Shown piece by piece: positions 39,132 through 48,070 of a DNA stretch of 64,000 nt. Position numbers and translations under genes: made by a program. The notes below the pieces were generated by a model. That model made no database searches, was not told the DNA's origin, and worked only from the letters and a program-made list of their open reading frames with translations. This DNA comes from Bacteroidota bacterium. Lineage in GTDB: Bacteria > Bacteroidota > Bacteroidia > Chitinophagales > BACL12. How positions within the stretch are numbered: the stretch's first letter is position 1; every line of letters starts with the position of its first letter. The DNA lies in assembly GCA_016706865.1 (NCBI GenBank), contig JADJIS010000002.1, positions 1,302,001-1,366,000 of the forward strand, in the 5' to 3' direction.

Positions 39132-40106
39132 ATGGCGAAGAAGGTAAAATATTTTTATAACCCATCCAATTTGCGCTTCGAGAAGCATGTTACCCCTCGC
39201 TGGGTATGGGCTATGCGCATTACGGGCTGGGTATGTACGGCGGCGGTTTTTGCTACAATTATAGTTTGGTTTGCCTATACCTATTTTGATTCTCCCAAAG
39301 AAAAATACCTCAAGAACCAGATCGCTGAAATGGAACTGGAAATGGAATTCATGAATAACAAGATGGATACCATGGGTGTTATTTTGGGCGAACTAGCCAT
39401 GCGCGACGACAATATTTACCGTGTGATTTTTGAGGCAGAACCCGTTTCCAGAAATGAACGTATTGCAGGTATTGGAGGAAGTGAACGTTTTCAGCGTTTA
39501 AATAAACTCGACAATGCCGAATTATTAAAAAATACCGCATTAAAATTAGAGCTCATCAGACGCCAAATGGTAGTGCAATCAAAATCATTTGATGAAATAA
39601 CAGTTTTGATAAGCGATAAAGAAAATTTATTGGAACATACTCCTTCTATTCAACCTGTTTCCAATAAAGATCTGGAGCGAATAGCATCCGGTTTCGGATG
39701 GCGTATTCACCCCATTTATAAATTCGCAAAATTTCATGAGGGTTTGGATTTTACAGCGCCAAAAGGAACAGATGTTTTTGCTACTGCGGATGGAACTATT
39801 ATTCAGGCCGATAATAATTCGAGTGGATATGGAAATGTAATTGTAATTGATCATGGATATGGTTATAAAACCAGATATGCACATCTAAGTGCATTTAAAG
39901 CCAAAGCCGGACAAAAAGTTAAACGCGGAGAATTAATCGGCAAAGTTGGAAATTCCGGTCTATCCACCGCTCCCCATCTCCACTACGAAGTAGAAAAAGG
40001 CGGAATTAAAATTGATCCGATCAACTTCTTTTACAACGATCTTTCCGCAGAAGAATATCTTCGTATGATTGAACTTGCGAACAAATCAAATCAATCGTAC
40101 GATTAA
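39132..40106 (+). CDS. membrane-anchored M23 metallopeptidase
   Basis: 324 residues, one N-terminal helix (about 27-48), a coiled coil (about 58-85 and 135-165) and a C-terminal M23 domain with HEGLDFTAPKGTDVFA, YAHLSAF and APHLHYEV; all zinc ligands are present. This architecture matches the Bacteroidota envelope M23 proteins that trim peptidoglycan crosslinks or activate amidases during division or cell-shape control. Its TAA stop (40104-40106) is directly followed by TTGACAATTG, so the stop is the first part of an AATTGAC heptamer array. It is divergent from alaS. Confidence 0.93.
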   Translation: MAKKVKYFYNPSNLRFEKHVTPRWVWAMRITGWVCTAAVFATIIVWFAYTYFDSPKEKYLKNQIAEMELEMEFMNNKMDTMGVILGELAMRDDNIYRVIFEAEPVSRNERIAGIGGSERFQRLNKLDNAELLKNTALKLELIRRQMVVQSKSFDEITVLISDKENLLEHTPSIQPVSNKDLERIASGFGWRIHPIYKFAKFHEGLDFTAPKGTDVFATADGTIIQADNNSSGYGNVIVIDHGYGYKTRYAHLSAFKAKAGQKVKRGELIGKVGNSGLSTAPHLHYEVEKGGIKIDPINFFYNDLSAEEYLRMIELANKSNQSYD

Positions 40107-40160
40107 TTGACAATTGATAATTGACAATTGATAATTGACAATTGATAATTAAACAGCCGA
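40104..40160. repeat. heptamer array, word AATTGAC/AATTGAT, at the M23 stop codon
   Basis: Six heptamers in tandem starting inside the TAA stop, ending in TTGATAATTAAACAGCC. This joint is the inverted copy of the GGCTGTTTAATT joint next to gatB. Confidence 0.9.
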
Positions 40161-40214
40161 CAAACACTTTAGAAAAAGACCTCTTTTTATGAATCGTGAG
40201 TCGTGAATCCATTC

Positions 40215-40515
40215 AACACTAGCCCCTCATACCCGAAGCATAATCATCCGGCCGACGACCTCACTACTCACCATTCACCACTCACCCCAATCTCCCGAAG
40301 CATAACCACCCGGCCGACGACACTCATTACTCCCGTCCGACCGGGTCATCCGGGCGGGCATAACTCATCACTCATTTTCTGAAACGTATTTTCACCCGAA
40401 GCCACAAGCATCAATGTTACAACCTGCCAACTGCTACTGCCAACTGCCACTACCTCTACTCGAAGCATAATTATCCGGCCGACGACACTCATCACTCATA
40501 CCTCATCACTCATTC
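40215..40515. repeat. mosaic of heptamer arrays and three 27-bp cores
   Basis: Cores at 40232-40258, 40294-40320 and 40459-40485 share CGAAGCATAA and CCGGCCGACGA. Between them lie short arrays of CACTCAC/ACTCATT type and, at about 40420-40455, of CAACTGC type. A GC-rich CCGACCGGGTCATCCGGGC stretch lies at 40335-40356. This occupies most of the 477-bp gap before the MerR gene. Confidence 0.88.
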
Positions 40516-40528
40516 CCATTAATTTTGA

Positions 40529-40536
40529 TATATTTG
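40529..40536 (+). promoter_or_regulatory. possible -7 box of the MerR-type gene
   Basis: TATATTTG, exact TAnnTTTG match, 47 bases before the ATG. No TTG at the standard distance upstream. Confidence 0.35.
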
Positions 40537-40583
40537 TAATCTCTTAAAGCTTATCCTTTCAACTTTAAAACAAACTGCTAATC

Positions 40584-40919
40584 ATGCCTTACAAAGAAAA
40601 GGAAATAGAAAAAGTTTACTGGTCGATAGGGGAGGTTTCTGCTATGTTGGATATCAGTTTTGCGCAAATACGTTTATGGGAAAAAGAATTCACCGTTTTC
40701 GATCTCAAAAAAAACAAAAAAGGTGATCGTTATTTTGCAAAAAAAGATATCGAAAATCTCAAAATGATAAAATATCTCCTAAAAGAAAAAAAATACACCA
40801 TAAAAGGCGCTCAGGAAAAACTAAAAACCGGTTTAACAAAATCAGATAATAATTTTCAGACAGTGGAAGGGTTGAAAAGGATAAGGGAGTTTTTGGTGGA
40901 GTTGAAAGAGAAGCTGTGA
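40584..40919 (+). CDS. MerR-family transcriptional regulator
   Basis: 111 residues. An N-terminal winged helix (about 9-75) with YWSIGEVSAMLDISFAQIRL, WEKEF and the second helix pair KKDIENLKMIKYLLKEKKYT, followed by a short coiled-coil dimerisation helix (about 90-111). There is no cysteine-rich or large effector domain, so it is one of the short MerR-like proteins common in Bacteroidota, which sense no known ligand. It stands alone between two repeat-rich regions; no regulated operon is obvious. Confidence 0.9.
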   Translation: MPYKEKEIEKVYWSIGEVSAMLDISFAQIRLWEKEFTVFDLKKNKKGDRYFAKKDIENLKMIKYLLKEKKYTIKGAQEKLKTGLTKSDNNFQTVEGLKRIREFLVELKEKL

Positions 40920-41017
40920 GCAGGAATACCATTTTACATCAGGATGTTTATATCGCTTACATTTCAAATCTCACTATAGGTAAATTAAATAAAAAGTTCA
41001 TAGTTATTCAATAACAA

Positions 41018-42550
41018 ATGTTTAAATTTTGCCTCCTTGTTATAAGTAATCTCGCATTGTGTATATCATGCCAAGGGCAAATTACTTTTAGTAAATTGTA
41101 CTCGAATCTAGATCCCTATTCAACCTGGGGATATGCAATTGAACAAGATTCACCTTTTTATTATATTTTTGGGGGCGGTGGAGAATCCTATGATGGATTT
41201 CAATATATATCTACATTTTTAATTAAAACAGATACATTAGGCAATCAATTAACTTTTAAGAATTTTTCCAAGGAGCATGCTGCGTATTATGCAAGCAGAC
41301 CTGGTGCTTTAAAAAAAATACATTCCGGCTTATTTTTAGCTGGCAGCACCTTGGCCGATACTGGCACTATGGGACTCTTATATTTATTTAATGGTGAGTG
41401 TGATACAATTTTTACAAAACGATTTAAAGGGGATGGATTTACTGCTTTTTATAACACCGATATAATTAACGATACAATTTATTTAATAGGCGCTACACGT
41501 GACACTCTAGGTAGTGAGGTTTTTTTATATCTGGTTGCATTGGATACTTTTGGTACTACATTATGGGAACAAAAAATTGGCAATGGAGTCAATGCAGAAT
41601 TTGGTTTAAATGTTGACCATTTTACAAATGGCAATCTGCTTCTTAGTGGTTCTGTTGATTATGACGATACTGGCATGGTTACTGACGGTAAGATTTATAA
41701 GACGAACAGAAGTGGAGATCCCTATTTTTCAAAAACCTATGGAACACCATTTGATGATAGTCATCAATATGCAAAAGTTTCTATTAATAATAAAAGCATA
41801 CTTGTTCAACAAGCTATAGATACAATAATAAATATAGGTGATGTTGAATATCCTCGCTTTGTCGGCAAAATGGATACAAGCGGGAACTATATTTGGCGAA
41901 CCTTTTTAAATAAACCTATATTTTTAGATCTATGGAATTTGTGGGAAAATGTTGATGGCACCGTCGTAGCTTGCGGCACAACAAAACCCGATTCATTAGA
42001 AAACTTGCATGGTTTTATTACAAAGTTGGATTCTAACGGTATAATTCTTTGGGAAAGAACCTACACTACCGATAATTATTATGATGCCTATTTTTTTGAT
42101 GTTCAACAAACTCCTGATAAAGGGTTTATCATTTCAGGCAGTGCGGTGGGTGACATTCTTGGAGAACCCAATCAACAAATGTGGCTGGTAAAATTAGATA
42201 GTATGGGTTGCTTAGAGCCAGGTTGTGCAGATACTTTTACTTCCATAAATCCCATTTTAATTCAGAATGCAATGTTTACCATTTACCCAAACCCAATTAG
42301 TAACACCGCCACCGCAGAAATTCATATCCCTGAAAATTTTACCATTATCCCCGGGGAAAAATTATTTTTAAACATCTATGATCTCAACGGAAAATTAGTG
42401 GATAGTTATACTAATATATCCGTGCAAAATCCAAATGAAGTGATACGGTTTAATATTTACAACAAAAATCTCCCATCTGGAATTTATGAAGCAGCTTTAT
42501 TTTATGGGGGAATTAAGTTGGGAGTGATGAAGTTGCAATACACTGATTAA
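41018..42550 (+). CDS. T9SS-secreted protein with beta-propeller-like repeats
   Basis: 510 residues, signal peptide about 1-21 (LALCISCQGQ). The body contains repeated segments of the type GGxxxxDTGTMGLLYLF, FITKLDSNGIILWERTY and MWLVKLDSMGCLEPGC, characteristic of the lysine-aspartate propeller-like repeats found in many Bacteroidota exported proteins. A T9SS type A sorting domain (about 425-510, FTIYPNPISNTATAEI) ends the chain. Function unknown; probably a surface-displayed binding or scaffold protein. Confidence 0.87.
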   Translation: MFKFCLLVISNLALCISCQGQITFSKLYSNLDPYSTWGYAIEQDSPFYYIFGGGGESYDGFQYISTFLIKTDTLGNQLTFKNFSKEHAAYYASRPGALKKIHSGLFLAGSTLADTGTMGLLYLFNGECDTIFTKRFKGDGFTAFYNTDIINDTIYLIGATRDTLGSEVFLYLVALDTFGTTLWEQKIGNGVNAEFGLNVDHFTNGNLLLSGSVDYDDTGMVTDGKIYKTNRSGDPYFSKTYGTPFDDSHQYAKVSINNKSILVQQAIDTIINIGDVEYPRFVGKMDTSGNYIWRTFLNKPIFLDLWNLWENVDGTVVACGTTKPDSLENLHGFITKLDSNGIILWERTYTTDNYYDAYFFDVQQTPDKGFIISGSAVGDILGEPNQQMWLVKLDSMGCLEPGCADTFTSINPILIQNAMFTIYPNPISNTATAEIHIPENFTIIPGEKLFLNIYDLNGKLVDSYTNISVQNPNEVIRFNIYNKNLPSGIYEAALFYGGIKLGVMKLQYTD

Positions 42551-42570
42551 ATGGTCTGATGAACAGCCAA

Positions 42571-42966
42571 AAAATGTACCGATGTACCGATGAACAGCCG
42601 CCTTTTAGTAAGCCTTGAAATTAGATATACTAAACTAATTTTACAATTACATTTTCTCTGGGTAAAAAAAAATTAACCACAAAGGTCACAAGGGAACACA
42701 CAAAGGACACAAGGTTTCTTTCCCCTTCGAAGCCAAAATTTTCCTCCCCAGCAGTTCGTGGCTGTTCCATTTGCTAATTGGCTAATTTGCTAATTATTTT
42801 CCCCCCTCCGAAGCCAAAATTTTCCTCCCCAGCAGTTCGCGGCTGTTCCATTTGCTAATTGGCTAATTGGCTAATTATTATTTTCCCCTCCGAAGCTAAA
42901 ATTATCATCCCGACCAGTTCGCGGCTGTTCATCGGTACATTATCACATTGGTACATCGGTACATTT
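42571..42966. repeat. three 46-bp direct repeats with GCTAATTG arrays
   Basis: Copies at 42722-42767, 42803-42848 and 42885-42930 share CCCCTYCGAAGCYAAAAT near the left end and AGTTCGYGGCTGTTC at the right end. The third is an inverted match to the mazG 3' core (ending ATCATCCCGACC). Copies 1 and 2 are followed by 8-bp GCTAATTG arrays. GTACCGATGTACCGATG (42575-42592) and GGTACATCGGTACAT (42950-42964) face each other at the two ends. The whole 423-bp gap is repeat-derived. Confidence 0.85.
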
Positions 42967-42973
42967 TTGCCTT

Positions 42974-44710
42974 TCAAAAATAAAAGTACTTCAAAACCTC
43001 ATTCATCCTCACCCCAACAGAAAAGTAAAATTCATCCCTATCATAGGGATCGATTTCATTATTTAATTTGCGATAGGTAATTCGTGTGTCGATAAATACA
43101 TTGTGCCAGAATTGAAAGGAGAGGATGAGATCGTTAAGTAATAGTGTATTTTTTACACCTTGCCCAATGAAATTACCATATACATTTTCGTAGGTGTTGT
43201 AGTCGAGAAAAATGTTGCTGCCCCAGTTACTGGTGAGTGTGTCGGAACCAAATGCAGATAGAATTAAATTATTGGAGATCGTAAATTTTGGGATGGGTTG
43301 ATACCAGAGGGAAATTATATTTTCACTGAAATTTGCACCGAGTGGGTGTGCTATTGCCTGGGCATAATGCGTGTAACTGGAACCATTTTCGTCGTCGTAG
43401 GAATAGGTGTAGGGTTTTGCAAAATTGTGTTCAAATTGTATATCGAGATTGGAAATATTAAATACATCGATATATTTTAATCCTGCCTGTGCGGCATATT
43501 TATTTCCCCACCAACCATCACCGGCTAACAATTCTCCGAAAACAAATTCATCCAATACCACTTGTCCGTAAAAGGAAAAACGCTGCAAAAAATTCCACTT
43601 CCAGTTTAATCCCAGTAAAACATTATCACTGCTGCCCAAACCACTTTCCACAGCGCGATAAAATATGATGGGGTTGAGATAGTTTAATTCAAATCCCTTT
43701 ACATTTCCGAAATAATCTGTCCTGTCAAAAATTACTGATTCAAAGGCTCCCAGGGTAAATGTTTTAGTAATGGGAACACTTAAATGATGTATGGTAGCAT
43801 ATTTTTTTTGAATTAAACTATTGTAGATATTCGAACCATCATAATTTGCCAATTCGATAAATATGTTTTGATAATTAAATCTTCCAATTCGGGTATTTAT
43901 TTTTAGTAATAATTGATCTTTACTGTTATCGCTCCAGATCATACTTCTAATTCCATCGCCAATAAATATTTTATCCTGACCAAATTGAAATGCGATATGT
44001 TCTGTGGCATTGAAGGTGAAATATCCTCGTGCAACTAAATAATCAACTCCTGTGGTCTTGAATTTTTTTACCACGCCTTCTCCCGGAACAACCTGAGGTG
44101 CGGCATTTGTTCTCTCCTGAACATATCGCGGTAGTTGTGCTTGATTGTCGCTGGCATAAAAATAAAATCCCACCTTATTATCTATACTGCCTCTTATTTC
44201 TATTCCACGGGTATTTACAAATTTTAATCCACTGGTGTCGGAGGATGATCCAAAGGAATTGTGTATCACCGGATTCACCCGAACGGTCAAATATTGATAA
44301 AAAGTGGCAGGACTTCTATAAAAAAAGTTTTTAATGGAACCGGTATAATAATTTTCTTTGTCGCAGAAACAAAATTCTTCATTATCGGCACATAAATAAT
44401 TCGTGTTGAATTTATCTTTTTTGTTAAGAGAATCATATCCCGAATAAGCAAGTGTAAGTCCGCTGATATTTTCCCTTAAATAGGGTTTTGTGGAGGTATT
44501 GAGAAATTGATATGCATTTTTATATTTAATGTCCATGCGATCCACCAAATGGTAGCTGTAACTATTGAGCGGAATGTAAGTATTGCCCGATTGGGGTAAA
44601 ACAACTTCACTTTGAGCAATCAAACGAAAGCTGCTTAATGCCATACAAATTAGGCTCAAACCCTTAATTATTTTAATTTTGTATGTGTTATTTCTCAACA
44701 GGCACGACAT
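42974..44710 (-). CDS. outer-membrane beta-barrel, Wzi/RemB-like
   Basis: The open frame begins at 44761, which would overlap the divergent glycosidase gene. I use the ATG at 44710 (578 residues), which starts a signal peptide ending at about SFRLIAQ. The rest is dominated by alternating aromatic beta strands, with IAFQFGQDKIFIGDGIRSM and GLNWKWNFLQRFSFYGQVVLDEF, features of the capsule-assembly Wzi and gliding-motility RemB barrel families. The C-terminus (LKYFYF) is aromatic as in outer-membrane proteins. Likely binds or exports surface polysaccharide. The divergent neighbour is a probable glycosidase, consistent with a polysaccharide role. Confidence 0.72.
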   Translation of the reverse strand: MSCLLRNNTYKIKIIKGLSLICMALSSFRLIAQSEVVLPQSGNTYIPLNSYSYHLVDRMDIKYKNAYQFLNTSTKPYLRENISGLTLAYSGYDSLNKKDKFNTNYLCADNEEFCFCDKENYYTGSIKNFFYRSPATFYQYLTVRVNPVIHNSFGSSSDTSGLKFVNTRGIEIRGSIDNKVGFYFYASDNQAQLPRYVQERTNAAPQVVPGEGVVKKFKTTGVDYLVARGYFTFNATEHIAFQFGQDKIFIGDGIRSMIWSDNSKDQLLLKINTRIGRFNYQNIFIELANYDGSNIYNSLIQKKYATIHHLSVPITKTFTLGAFESVIFDRTDYFGNVKGFELNYLNPIIFYRAVESGLGSSDNVLLGLNWKWNFLQRFSFYGQVVLDEFVFGELLAGDGWWGNKYAAQAGLKYIDVFNISNLDIQFEHNFAKPYTYSYDDENGSSYTHYAQAIAHPLGANFSENIISLWYQPIPKFTISNNLILSAFGSDTLTSNWGSNIFLDYNTYENVYGNFIGQGVKNTLLLNDLILSFQFWHNVFIDTRITYRKLNNEIDPYDRDEFYFSVGVRMNEVLKYFYF

Positions 44711-44759
44711 TTGAAATTGTATCTTTAAATTTAACGCAGAGTTAAGGAAAAAATTGAAC

Positions 44760-46163
44760 ATGAAAAAACTACTTTATAGCATTTTACTGATTTCACAGTC
44801 GCTTACAGCACAAAATCTCGGTTTTAACGGGGCGGGTTTCTTCGAAAATTACGATGCCGACGTGGAAAAATATTTATTGGAAATGAATCAACCCTTTACT
44901 TTGAGAGTTCCGGGTGGTGCAATTTCTAAATTCCATGACCCATATAATGTAAAAAGTGGTTGGGGAATGACGGAAGCAAATATAAAAGATTGGTTCAATA
45001 AAACTGGTTTCGACGAGGATGGAAATGGTTTGGAAAAATGGTTGCGCAAAGCAGGTGAACAACCCGACCACAGTTTTTTGGAAGATATGATAAAACTTCA
45101 AAAAACTTTTCCGCAAATGCAGGTAATTTATGTTTTAAATGTATTGAACAGCACACCGGAAAAAAATATGCAGGCAATTCGATATTTAATGCAAAATAAA
45201 GTGAATGTGGTGGGAGTGGAGGCAGGAAATGAAGTGTATGGAAAATATGCATCATTTGCAGAATATGTAAACGACTTTGAACCCATTTTTAAATTAATGG
45301 AAAAGGAATATCCTCAAATAAAATTGGGATTGGTTGCGGGAGCAAATACCGGAAGAAAAGATATTGTGCAATGGAATGAAGATCTTTCCAAATATAAAGG
45401 AAATTACGATGCTGTTATCATGCATTATTATTATACCCAAAAAGAATTGAGTGAAGTGTACGACATGATCCCTTTGCGATCAGAATATATGGGTGAGGAC
45501 ACAAAAAGGGCGGATCTGGAAAAAGCATATCAGAAAGCTGCCGAACAATTACTTACAAAAAAACTTTTTATTGAAGGAATAAATTATGCGGATCAGAAAT
45601 TCCCCGGTAAAAAAATATGGGTCACCGAATGGAATACCAAACCTTCTGAAATGTTGGGAAATACTTTGGTGAATGGTGCATGGCAATTTAAAGAAATGGT
45701 GGAATTGCGCGATAGAATAGAATATTTTTGTGTGCACAATGGTGTTGGTCCTGATAAATATGGCATGATCACAAAAAGTAATAAATACGACAGTGAATCC
45801 AAAACCATGTTAAAAAGAACAGGTTATTGGGCATATATTTTAGCATCAGAAACAGACAATGGAATTTCACTTACTAAAGAAACAAAGTATACACTTAAAG
45901 CAGATAACGATAAAAAAGTATATTATTATTTTACCAATATGAACGAAGCATTTTCTGCTAACATTGATAAAAATAATCTGAATGTTGAAAGTGCAACAAT
46001 TCATTATTTATCCGGAAAACATCTCTACAGTGCAGCCGGCACCACCGGATATATGGGTAAAGGTTCGAAGCCTACTTATGAGATCAAAGGAATTAAAACG
46101 GAGAGCTTTTCAGGGACAATTCCTGCGAATTCGTTTGGGTATGTTGTATATGTGTTGAAGTGA
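44760..46163 (+). CDS. secreted clan-A-like glycoside hydrolase (putative)
   Basis: 467 residues from ATG 44760; the TTG two codons earlier is less likely because the signal peptide MKKLLYSILLISQSLTAQ starts here. A TIM-barrel-like protein with candidate acid/base Glu158 in GVEAGNEVYG and candidate nucleophile Glu290 in IWVTEWNTKPSE, the Asn-Glu and Glu patterns of clan GH-A (GH39/51/79-like). The C-terminal 90 residues look like a beta domain. The sugar specificity cannot be told. It is divergent from the Wzi/RemB-like barrel, sharing a 49-bp promoter region. Confidence 0.7.
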   Translation: MKKLLYSILLISQSLTAQNLGFNGAGFFENYDADVEKYLLEMNQPFTLRVPGGAISKFHDPYNVKSGWGMTEANIKDWFNKTGFDEDGNGLEKWLRKAGEQPDHSFLEDMIKLQKTFPQMQVIYVLNVLNSTPEKNMQAIRYLMQNKVNVVGVEAGNEVYGKYASFAEYVNDFEPIFKLMEKEYPQIKLGLVAGANTGRKDIVQWNEDLSKYKGNYDAVIMHYYYTQKELSEVYDMIPLRSEYMGEDTKRADLEKAYQKAAEQLLTKKLFIEGINYADQKFPGKKIWVTEWNTKPSEMLGNTLVNGAWQFKEMVELRDRIEYFCVHNGVGPDKYGMITKSNKYDSESKTMLKRTGYWAYILASETDNGISLTKETKYTLKADNDKKVYYYFTNMNEAFSANIDKNNLNVESATIHYLSGKHLYSAAGTTGYMGKGSKPTYEIKGIKTESFSGTIPANSFGYVVYVLK

Positions 46164-46219
46164 ACATAAATCGTCGTTCCATTCTGGTAAAACTGTGGGA
46201 ACTCCGGCCGAAAATTTTC

Positions 46220-46249
46220 GCTGCAGAGTTACCGAAGGAACTCTGCAGC
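46220..46249. repeat. 11-bp stem hairpin GCTGCAGAGTT/AACTCTGCAGC
   Basis: Perfect 11-bp arms around an 8-base ACCGAAGG loop, 57 bases after the glycosidase stop. Related in sequence to the CCACAGAGTT hairpins that follow. Confidence 0.8.
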
Positions 46250-46296
46250 AGGGTTATGTTGGTGTATCATTAAACTTGAACATCACACCTTCGCAT

Positions 46297-46326
46297 CCAC
46301 AGAGTTCGCTGCGCGTAACTCTGTGG
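46297..46326. repeat. CCACAGAGTT hairpin, copy 1
   Basis: CCACAGAGTT and AACTCTGTGG enclose the 10-base loop CGCTGCGCGT; followed by GGACA. The same block occurs at 46400-46429 and, with a changed loop and one arm mismatch, at 53975-54004. Confidence 0.85.
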
Positions 46327-46337
46327 GGACACATTTA

Positions 46338-46394
46338 AATTGACAATTGACAATTGACAATTGACAATTTGTCGCCGGCATGATGATTTTCCTC
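46338..46394. repeat. AATTGAC heptamer array plus core
   Basis: Four AATTGAC heptamers (46338-46368), then TTGTCGCCGGCATGATGATT and TTCCTCCGC, a variant of the core seen after mazG. Confidence 0.8.
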
Positions 46395-46399
46395 CGCAT

Positions 46400-46429
46400 C
46401 CACAGAGTTCGCTGCGCGTAACTCTGTGG
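46400..46429. repeat. CCACAGAGTT hairpin, copy 2
   Basis: Identical in arms and loop to copy 1, and preceded by the same CGCAT as copy 1. Confidence 0.85.
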
Positions 46430-46450
46430 GGACAGTCTCGGGGTGGTGAA

Positions 46451-46519
46451 CCCAGAACTCAGAACTCAGAACCCAGAACTGTAACATGTAGTGATCGACT
46501 CAGGAGATCTACTACATGT
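46451..46519. repeat. CAGAACT array joined to 36-bp hairpin between convergent genes
   Basis: Four CAGAACT/CAGAACC heptamers (46453-46480), then a 36-bp hairpin (46484-46519) with 9-bp arms ACATGTAGT and ACTACATGT, an inner GATC/GATC pair and a one-base bulge. The right arm contains the stop codon (TAG on the minus strand, 46514-46512) of the neighbouring gene. It could act as a bidirectional terminator. A second copy is at 61010-61045. Confidence 0.88.
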
Positions 46520-47831
46520 CAGAACTCATTTCCTTCAACTTGTTCAAAACCAGATCCGGAACATAAATAAAATCATCGCTGTGATATTCATTTCTTATCA
46601 ATGCATCGTGAACTTCATGCGATAGAACTACCGGTAAATATTCCTGTAAATTTGTTGCAAGAGATTCCCGCTCAACTTGTTCGTCATAAAGATCGTAGCC
46701 AACAACTACCGTATATTTATTTTCCGGATCATCTATATATCCGAATTCTTTTAATCTTTCATAAAATCTGGTTTTATATGCCGCGCCACCATCTACAGAG
46801 GAGCGGAAAAATATACGTCGATCGGGAAATTTTTTGAGAATAGTTTCTATTACCAGATCTGTTGCATCAATAACGATTATCTTTTCAAATCTTTTTTGCA
46901 CCGATTCCAGTGATACTAATTCGATAGTACCATCCAATACACCTTTTATATTTTCCGTTTGAATACAACTTGTTTGTTTTTTATCGCCTACAATAATAAT
47001 GCGTTTGGCAGGCCAACCTTTTATTTTTTCTATATCGCGAATTGCCTGAATAACCACTTCCACTTTTTCGGGCGAGAGATCGTATTGTCCGGGTCCCGGT
47101 AAAAATATTTCCGTGTCGATTATTGGAAACATAACATATTCACCACAATTATATGCATCGGCCAGATCTAATGTATTTTGAAGCGAATTAAATGTGCTCG
47201 AAGGGTTGTAATACAACCAATGAGAAGTATAGTGTTGTGTATGTGTTGCGAGAATAATGGAATCTTCAGGGTCGCAATTTTTTCCGAATTGTTCCGCAAT
47301 AAAATCACCGTTGCCTACAAATAATAAACTATGTCCTTCTTTTAAATTATAATTTACAATTCCTTTTGTGATTCTTTCCTGTAAAATAACTTTAGCATCG
47401 TTTACCTTATCTAACCAAGTTTTTTTTCTGATATATTCCACTACTTTTTTAATGCCTATAACCCCAAAAGAATATAAAATAACATTGGGAATATGATATA
47501 TGATATTATTCTTTTCTATAGGCTCTCCAATAATGCTCCAGATATAATCAACTCCGGCCGCAAGTCCCTCCGACATATTTGTCCAGGCAGGTAAATGACT
47601 TACCAGATTTTCATAAAATGCAGGAAATCCCGCCATGCTCATTCCTAAAATGATAGAACCAGGAAGAGCAATGGTAGCCAATATCTTGTGAAGTTTTGAT
47701 TCCTTTTCAGGCACCTCAAATGCTGATAAAAGGTCGGCTTCAACAGGAGAGATGGGTTTGTTATCCCTGACTCTTGCCGCTATATCCAATAGTTGTTTTA
47801 CCTTAGCTGAGGGAGTTTTTGTTGTTTCCAT
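46512..47831 (-). CDS. unrecognised membrane protein with Rossmann-like cytoplasmic part
   Basis: I use the ATG at 47831 (439 residues); the open frame starts 24 codons earlier, but METTKTPSAK gives a normal soluble N-terminus. Two hydrophobic helices (about 47-67 and 108-127) form a hairpin. The C-terminal 300 residues alternate beta strands and helices, with GHSLLFVGNGDFIAEQFG (about 165-183), KRIIIVGDKKQT and KIIVIDATDLVIET, suggesting nucleotide- or dinucleotide-binding Rossmann-like folds. I know no family with this layout; RCK/TrkA-type or glycosyltransferase-like domains are alternatives. Its last residues SSDM and TAG stop come from the CAGAACT array and 36-bp hairpin element. Single gene, divergent from a T9SS protein gene. 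Confidence 0.72.
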   Translation of the reverse strand: METTKTPSAKVKQLLDIAARVRDNKPISPVEADLLSAFEVPEKESKLHKILATIALPGSIILGMSMAGFPAFYENLVSHLPAWTNMSEGLAAGVDYIWSIIGEPIEKNNIIYHIPNVILYSFGVIGIKKVVEYIRKKTWLDKVNDAKVILQERITKGIVNYNLKEGHSLLFVGNGDFIAEQFGKNCDPEDSIILATHTQHYTSHWLYYNPSSTFNSLQNTLDLADAYNCGEYVMFPIIDTEIFLPGPGQYDLSPEKVEVVIQAIRDIEKIKGWPAKRIIIVGDKKQTSCIQTENIKGVLDGTIELVSLESVQKRFEKIIVIDATDLVIETILKKFPDRRIFFRSSVDGGAAYKTRFYERLKEFGYIDDPENKYTVVVGYDLYDEQVERESLATNLQEYLPVVLSHEVHDALIRNEYHSDDFIYVPDLVLNKLKEMSSDM

Positions 47832-47982
47832 AATGAACAAATTTAGTGATTGCCTGTAACAAAACAAGGGTTGTGAAACGTTATATACAAAATAGAGATC
47901 CACACAGATTTAAAAAGCCTATTATTTTGAAGGTCAAACAAAGAGAAATTTCAATTATTTTTCTAATTTAATGGTTTGTATA

Positions 47983-48016
47983 TTTGATTATAATTTCCAT
48001 TGTAAAATTACCTTTG
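47983..48016 (+). promoter_or_regulatory. promoter upstream of the 294-residue T9SS protein
   Basis: TTTG (47983-47986), 22-base spacer, TACCTTTG (48009-48016), exact -7 match. The ATG is 55 bases downstream. The rest of the divergent 239-bp gap is AT-rich without other structure. Confidence 0.5.
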
Positions 48017-48070
48017 GTCAAGAATCTAAATCAATTAACGCAACAAAACAATTAGTTAAAATAAATTAAT

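Noticed and set aside
46361..46570. 69-codon frame with TQNSEPRT peptide
   Set aside because: Derived from the hairpin and CAGAACT array; overlaps the real minus-strand gene end.
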